Position numbers and translations under genes: made by a program | In this document: one piece after another, positions 60,467-64,000 of the stretch | Position numbering within the stretch: the stretch's first letter is position 1 | Layout: each line of letters begins with the position of its first letter | Notes under the pieces: model-generated | Told to the model about the DNA's origin: nothing | The model's database searches: none | Seen by the model: the letters and a program-made list of their open reading frames with translations, nothing else | NCBI RefSeq assembly: GCF_001264245.1 | Contig: NZ_CP011339.1 | Coordinates: forward strand, 558,001 to 622,000 | DNA: 64,000 nucleotides | Direction of reading: 5' to 3' | Source: Microcystis panniformis FACHB-1757 | Lineage (GTDB): Bacteria; Cyanobacteriota; Cyanobacteriia; Cyanobacteriales; Microcystaceae

Positions 60467-61726
60467 TTACATAGTTAAAGACTGCACCTCGGTTTCGATC
60501 AGTTTAGCCAAGTCTTGCAGAAAGGAGGCAGCATCGGCCCCGTAGATGACTCGGTGGTCACTGGTGAGATTAACCGTCATCTGTTTTTGCACTCCGAATA
60601 AACCATCTTTATTGACGACGATTTGGGGACGGGAAGCACCCACGGCCAGGATTGCACCTTGGTTGGGGGGTAAGATAGCGGTAAAGCGATCGACTCCGAA
60701 CATTCCCAGATTAGAAATGGTAAAAGTACCGCTATTATATTCTTCCGGTTGCAGTTGTTTACTGCGGGCGCGATCAACTAAATCTTTCCAACTGCGGGAG
60801 AGGGAATAGATATCCATCTGGTCAGCAGAGCGCAAAACCGGCGTAATTAAGCCACCACCAGGCATAGCCACAGCTACGGCCACGTTAATCGCCCCGTGGT
60901 ATTGGATTCCTGCGTCGCTATAGCTGGCATTAACTATAGGATGTTTAGCGAGGGTATTAGCTACCGCTTTTGCTAAGAGGGCCGTCATGGTGACACCCTT
61001 AGATTTTAGCTGTTGATAGAGTTGATCCAGTGGGTCAGTGGTGATAGTGTAGCCCACTTGGAAGGTGGGAACCTGTAGGCTAACCGACATATTCTGAGCG
61101 ACGGCTTTTTGCAGAGTGGTGAGGGGAACAGTCCGACCGACCGGGGCGCTGGTTGGAATCGGGGCTTTAGGAGCCGCTACAGGCACGCTGACGGGTTGCG
61201 GCGGAGTAATGACGGGAGCGGGGGCGGTGCTGACTTTTCCTGTCGCTTTTTCTACGTCTTCGGCGGTAATTCGTCCGTGGGGACCGCTACCCACTAGGGT
61301 TTTCAGATCTACCTTTAATTCTTTAGCCAGTTTTTTGGCCCTGGGAGAAGCGACTAAACGGCCATTATCTTTAACGGCGGCGACGGGGATCGAAACGGGA
61401 GGCGGAGCGATTTCTGGGGTCTCTACGGGCTTGCTAGGGGCAGCTGTGGCGGTTTTTCCCTGAGCTTTGGCCAGTTCAATTTCCGCTTCAGTTTCGGCAA
61501 TATAGGCGATCGCTTCCCCCACGGGTGCTTCCTGGCCGGCTTCGACTAAAATTACAGCGAGATAGCCATCATAAAACGATTCCACGTCCATGTCGGCTTT
61601 GTCGGATTCGACCACTAACACCGTTTCCCCTTTGCTGACTTTTTCCCCGGGGGACTTCACCCAAGAAACTATTTTTCCTTCGGTCATGGTGGAACTGAGC
61701 GCGGGCATGAAGATATCTCGAATCAT
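60467..61726 (-). CDS. Pyruvate dehydrogenase complex E2, dihydrolipoamide acetyltransferase
   Basis: E2 carries acetyl groups from E1 to CoA. The 419-aa protein has one lipoyl domain (1-76, Lys43 in VVESDKADMD), an Ala/Pro-rich linker, an E3/E1-binding domain (about 126-160, SPRAKKLAKELKVDLKTLVG, HGRITAEDVEKA) and the catalytic domain (about 195-419). The end motif is DHRVIYGAD, in which His391 is catalytic. The usual DG of DHRxxDG is YG, as I recall for plastid and cyanobacterial E2. The gene is monocistronic. E1 and E3 genes are elsewhere. Confidence 0.95.
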   Translation of the reverse strand: MIRDIFMPALSSTMTEGKIVSWVKSPGEKVSKGETVLVVESDKADMDVESFYDGYLAVILVEAGQEAPVGEAIAYIAETEAEIELAKAQGKTATAAPSKPVETPEIAPPPVSIPVAAVKDNGRLVASPRAKKLAKELKVDLKTLVGSGPHGRITAEDVEKATGKVSTAPAPVITPPQPVSVPVAAPKAPIPTSAPVGRTVPLTTLQKAVAQNMSVSLQVPTFQVGYTITTDPLDQLYQQLKSKGVTMTALLAKAVANTLAKHPIVNASYSDAGIQYHGAINVAVAVAMPGGGLITPVLRSADQMDIYSLSRSWKDLVDRARSKQLQPEEYNSGTFTISNLGMFGVDRFTAILPPNQGAILAVGASRPQIVVNKDGLFGVQKQMTVNLTSDHRVIYGADAASFLQDLAKLIETEVQSLTM

Positions 61727-61798
61727 GGTGGAGTGCTTCTATCTCTAATGTTTTGAGCCATAGGGCATTTTACCACAGTTGATGGGGTTGGGGCTTTT

Positions 61799-61900
61799 CA
61801 GTTATCAGTTATCAGTTATCAGTGAGCAGTAATCAGTAATCAGTAATCAGTAATCAGTAATCAGTAATCAGTAATCAGTGAGCAGTAATCAGTGAACTGA
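61799..61900. repeat. CAGTAATCAGTAATCAGT-type tandem array
   Basis: CAGTTATCAGTTATCAG units are followed by about nine CAGTAATCAG units. Related shorter runs occur at 62140-62190. The spacer 61727-62200 has no gene. Confidence 0.88.
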
Positions 61901-62200
61901 TAAGCTGTTGACTATAGCGTTTCCTAAGCTAGTGAGGTACACCTATTTTTCTTCCCTTTTGCCTTTTCCCTCTTGCATGAGTGCCTAAAACCCATAACTT
62001 TTGTACCTCAGCAGACTGAAAAACGCTATATCTAAATTGCTCGTTAAGATTGCAGGGGAGCGCCGGAGCTGCGGAGCAGGGAGAAGCAGTTTGAGCATTT
62101 GTACTAAAATTTCCAAGACGCGGTTTAAATTCAGTACAGCTTAACTCACATCTGATAACTGAAAACTCACATCTGGTAACTGATAACTGGTGACAAAGGG

Positions 62201-62229
62201 AAAAAGAGAAGGGAAAACGGACCCTTCTC
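62201..62229 (-). terminator. Rho-independent terminator after ycf23
   Basis: On the minus strand GAGAAGGG pairs with CCCTTCTC across TCCGTTTT and is followed by TTTTTCCCTTT. It lies 25 bp after the stop. Confidence 0.85.
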
Positions 62230-62253
62230 CGTCGTATCTAGACAAAAATTGTT

Positions 62254-62997
62254 CTAGTTGCCAATATGGACCGGTTGTGCTTGCAGAGATTCGACTAAAC
62301 CGCGCACAGCTGCCACCATAGCCACTTCATTATCCAATTGATTGATCGCCGAACCAACACCGATACCGGCCGCTCCAGCAGCGATCGCCATAGGAGCGGT
62401 GACAATGGATAAACCGGAAGCGCAGAGGACGGGAACCTTCACCGCATGGGAAATAGCGTGGGCTGCCGCTAAAGTCGGGGCGGCTTTTTCAATCAGTCCC
62501 AAAATACCGGCGTGACGGGGTTGACTGCTAGTGCCGCCTTCGGTTTGAATAATGTCAGCACCCTGACTAACTAAAGCTTCCGCTAGTCTCACCTGTTCAT
62601 CGAGGGGCAGCAGATGGGGAACTGTCACAGACAGGGTAATTTCGGGCAGTAAGTCGCGAGTTTGACGGGTTAGGGCTAAAACTTCCGCCGCCTCAAAAAT
62701 GCGTCCTTGGGCATAAAAACTATCGAAATTACCGATCTCAATTAAATCGGCTCCCGCGTCCACTGCCATCACCAACAATTCTGGCTCGACGGCCGATACA
62801 CACACGGGTAAATTTGTCAAGGCTTTTACCGTCCGAATTAGGTCAGCATTAGCGGCAATATCGACAAAAGTTGCTCCTCCGGCTGTAGCGGCTTTAACTA
62901 CTGAGAGAACCTGCGAGCGATCGAAATTATTTAACCCACTAATCACTTTCAGGGCATGACGACGGGCGAAGGCTTGCTGTAAGGTAAAATTGATCAT
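62254..62997 (-). CDS. ycf23: Ycf23 (DUF561) TIM-barrel protein
   Basis: The 247-aa protein from the ATG at 62997 (MINFTLQQAFARRHALKVIS) matches Ycf23, which is kept in red-algal and related plastid genomes. An upstream ATG at 63039 would add a non-homologous lead. Visible barrel features are GGATFVDIAANADLIRTVKA, NLPVCVSAVEPELLVMAVDA, GADIIQTEGGTSSQ and VPVLCASGLSIVTAPMAIAA, then GVGSAINQLDNE. It belongs to the phosphate-binding TIM-barrel superfamily but has no known activity. Confidence 0.92.
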   Translation of the reverse strand: MINFTLQQAFARRHALKVISGLNNFDRSQVLSVVKAATAGGATFVDIAANADLIRTVKALTNLPVCVSAVEPELLVMAVDAGADLIEIGNFDSFYAQGRIFEAAEVLALTRQTRDLLPEITLSVTVPHLLPLDEQVRLAEALVSQGADIIQTEGGTSSQPRHAGILGLIEKAAPTLAAAHAISHAVKVPVLCASGLSIVTAPMAIAAGAAGIGVGSAINQLDNEVAMVAAVRGLVESLQAQPVHIGN

Positions 62998-63010
62998 TAA
63001 TCTACACCTA

Positions 63011-63073
63011 TCTGGAATTCTCAAAAAACATTTTCCCACCTTCTCGCCGATCAGAGGGTGGGATTTGAGAATT
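63011..63073 (-). terminator. Possible long-stem terminator between ycf23 and a small gene
   Basis: On the minus strand CCCACC...GGTGGG, itself enclosed by a GAATTCTCAAA/TTTGAGAATTC palindrome, is followed by AAAATGTTTTTTG. It could end the transcript of the small gene upstream. Confidence 0.5.
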
Positions 63074-63089
63074 CTTAGGGAAATTTTCT

Positions 63090-63257
63090 TTAATTTAGGT
63101 GTTGATTCTCTTGGTTTTTGCGCTTGAGGTTTTGCAGTTGTTGCAGCAGTACCTCGATTTCCGCTTCTAGATGCAGGTATTTCACCTGTTGGTCAGCTTG
63201 GTAGGTGGTGCGAATCTGTTTCATGGCGGAGGATTCCTTAGTTAGTACAGTTGTCAT
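63090..63257 (-). CDS. Small basic/Gln-rich hypothetical protein, 55 aa
   Basis: Starting at the ATG at 63257 (MTTVLTKESSAMKQIRTTYQ), the product is one helix rich in Gln, Leu and Lys (VKYLHLEAEIEVLLQQLQNL, then RKNQENQHLN), probably a short coiled coil. A longer frame extends upstream but runs through the glmU promoter region, so it is not adopted. No family is recognised. It lies divergent from glmU with about 190 bp between the starts. Confidence 0.6.
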   Translation of the reverse strand: MTTVLTKESSAMKQIRTTYQADQQVKYLHLEAEIEVLLQQLQNLKRKNQENQHLN

Positions 63258-63448
63258 AGCGGTATCTATAGAGTGCTGATTATGTTTAATTGTTTCAATT
63301 TGTATATAGTACCTTAACAATGTCTTAAAGAAAACCTTTTTATGGTAGTTTCTCAACTGGCACAGGATCAAAGAGGGGAAAAATTCTTGCAACCAAGGGG
63401 ATCGGAGTGCGATATACTCAGTCGCGAACGATATTGGCAAGCATGACC

Positions 63449-64000
63449 ATGGTAGCGGTAGCAATTTTAGCAGCGGGTAAGGGAACCCGAATGAAGTCCA
63501 GCCTTCCGAAAGTTTTACATCCCCTCGGCAGTCGCTCGCTAGTGGAACGGGTGCTTAATGTCAGCGAATCCTTACATCCCCGGCGAAAACTGGTGATTAT
63601 CGGTTATCAAGGGGAACAGGTGCGAAATAATCTACAGCATCTTGAGGATATCGAATTTGTTGAACAAAAGGAACAGTTAGGCACTGGCCATGCTATTCAG
63701 CAGTTAATCCCCCATTTAGAGGACTTTCAGGGGGATTTGTTGGTCTTAAATGGCGATGTTCCCCTGTTGCGTCCCGAAACCTTGCAAAATCTTCTCCAGA
63801 TTCATAAAAACCATGGTAACGCTGCCACCCTCTTAACTGCTAACCTCCCTAACCCGAAAGGTTACGGTCGAGTTTTTTGTGATGGCAATAATCTCGTTAA
63901 GCAGATTGTCGAGGAAAGAGACTGTACCGATGCCCAACGACAAAACCACCGGATTAATGGAGGTATATACTGCTTTAATTGGTCAAGATTAGCGGCGATA
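63449..64000 (+). CDS. glmU: Bifunctional GlmU, N-terminal uridylyltransferase part
   Basis: GlmU makes UDP-N-acetylglucosamine for peptidoglycan and other glycans. The 184 codons present form the start of the pyrophosphorylase domain: VAVAILAAGKGTRMKSSLPK (nucleotide-binding loop with the catalytic Arg/Lys), VLHPLGSRSLVERVL, EQLGTGHAIQQ, LVLNGDVPLLRPETL with the metal-binding Asp, and KQIVEERDCT. The frame is open to the window end, so the acetyltransferase domain lies outside. A second in-frame ATG at 63443 is possible; 63449 gives the usual MVAVAILAAG start. Confidence 0.95.
   Translation, partial: MVAVAILAAGKGTRMKSSLPKVLHPLGSRSLVERVLNVSESLHPRRKLVIIGYQGEQVRNNLQHLEDIEFVEQKEQLGTGHAIQQLIPHLEDFQGDLLVLNGDVPLLRPETLQNLLQIHKNHGNAATLLTANLPNPKGYGRVFCDGNNLVKQIVEERDCTDAQRQNHRINGGIYCFNWSRLAAI

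Noticed and set aside
61799..61900. Regular repeats suggesting a CRISPR array or iterons of an origin.
   Set aside because: Units are directly adjacent with no spacers and match simple repeats elsewhere in the window. There is no replication gene nearby.
63258..63464. Upstream extension of the small minus-strand gene to 124 codons.
   Set aside because: It would run through the glmU start and promoter. The extension has unrelated composition and no conserved motif.

Overview
The window is chromosomal DNA from a unicellular cyanobacterium, most probably Microcystis (M. aeruginosa group). It carries PsaC, an SbtA/SbtB-type bicarbonate module, a high-light-inducible protein, a CBS-CP12 fusion, Ycf23, a 70-residue cyanobacterial Hfq and a CrtO-type carotenoid ketolase. 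It has many HIP1-type GCGATCGC octamers. Its spacers are packed with dispersed palindromes, MITE-like elements and simple tandem repeats, as is usual for Microcystis. The genus call is inference from gene content and repeat style.

Layout. 0-8.7 kb: start of queA, a LOG-type protein, two exported proteins, a NYN-domain protein, a rhodanese, and a compact partner-switching set (HATPase, receiver-PP2C, STAS). 8.8-18.3 kb: crtO broken by two frameshifts, an ABC exporter with an unusual C-terminal tail beside a glycosyltransferase, an ArsB/NhaD-type permease, a DUF3172 protein and sbtB/sbtA. 18.3-19.6 kb is a gene-poor repeat field. 19.6-29.6 kb: rimI, a glycosyltransferase, CBS-CP12, DUF1269, a heptad-repeat coiled-coil protein, acs, psaC, Uma2, an ABC ATPase and a class II amidotransferase. 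29.7-33.2 kb: repeats, a Gly/Val-rich repetitive membrane protein and a solitary tnpB. 33.4-39.8 kb is core metabolism (thrC, hisB, TonB-like, hli, dapF, hfq).

40-49.5 kb is an accessory cell-surface region: GtrA, GT2, a methyltransferase and large membrane proteins, several of them broken by insertions. Two stretches here have the same architecture: a chromosomal segment (289 bp of a glycosyltransferase gene; 499 bp at the clpC end) is duplicated on both sides of foreign cargo. clpC follows at 49.3-51.8 kb.

52-59.1 kb is a defence and toxin-antitoxin island: an unknown 92-aa gene, a PF09720-type antitoxin with a ParE/RelE toxin, an AIPR-family protein, a small protein next to a truncated aspartic-protease gene, DUF29, an Mrr-like nuclease with an abortive-infection-like N-terminus, a second copy of the small protein, and hicBA. 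A roughly 168-bp promoter-bearing leader occurs three times, upstream of the 92-aa gene, the AIPR gene and the nuclease gene. It holds two AGAAAGTT-like boxes exactly 40 bp apart and a TATAAT-like -10. This shared-leader arrangement is the best candidate in the window for something not yet described.

59.2-64 kb returns to housekeeping: a PRC-barrel protein, the pyruvate dehydrogenase E2 subunit, Ycf23, a small unknown protein and the start of glmU. I saw no rRNA or tRNA gene and no CRISPR array. All family assignments are by reading motifs; no database search was run.
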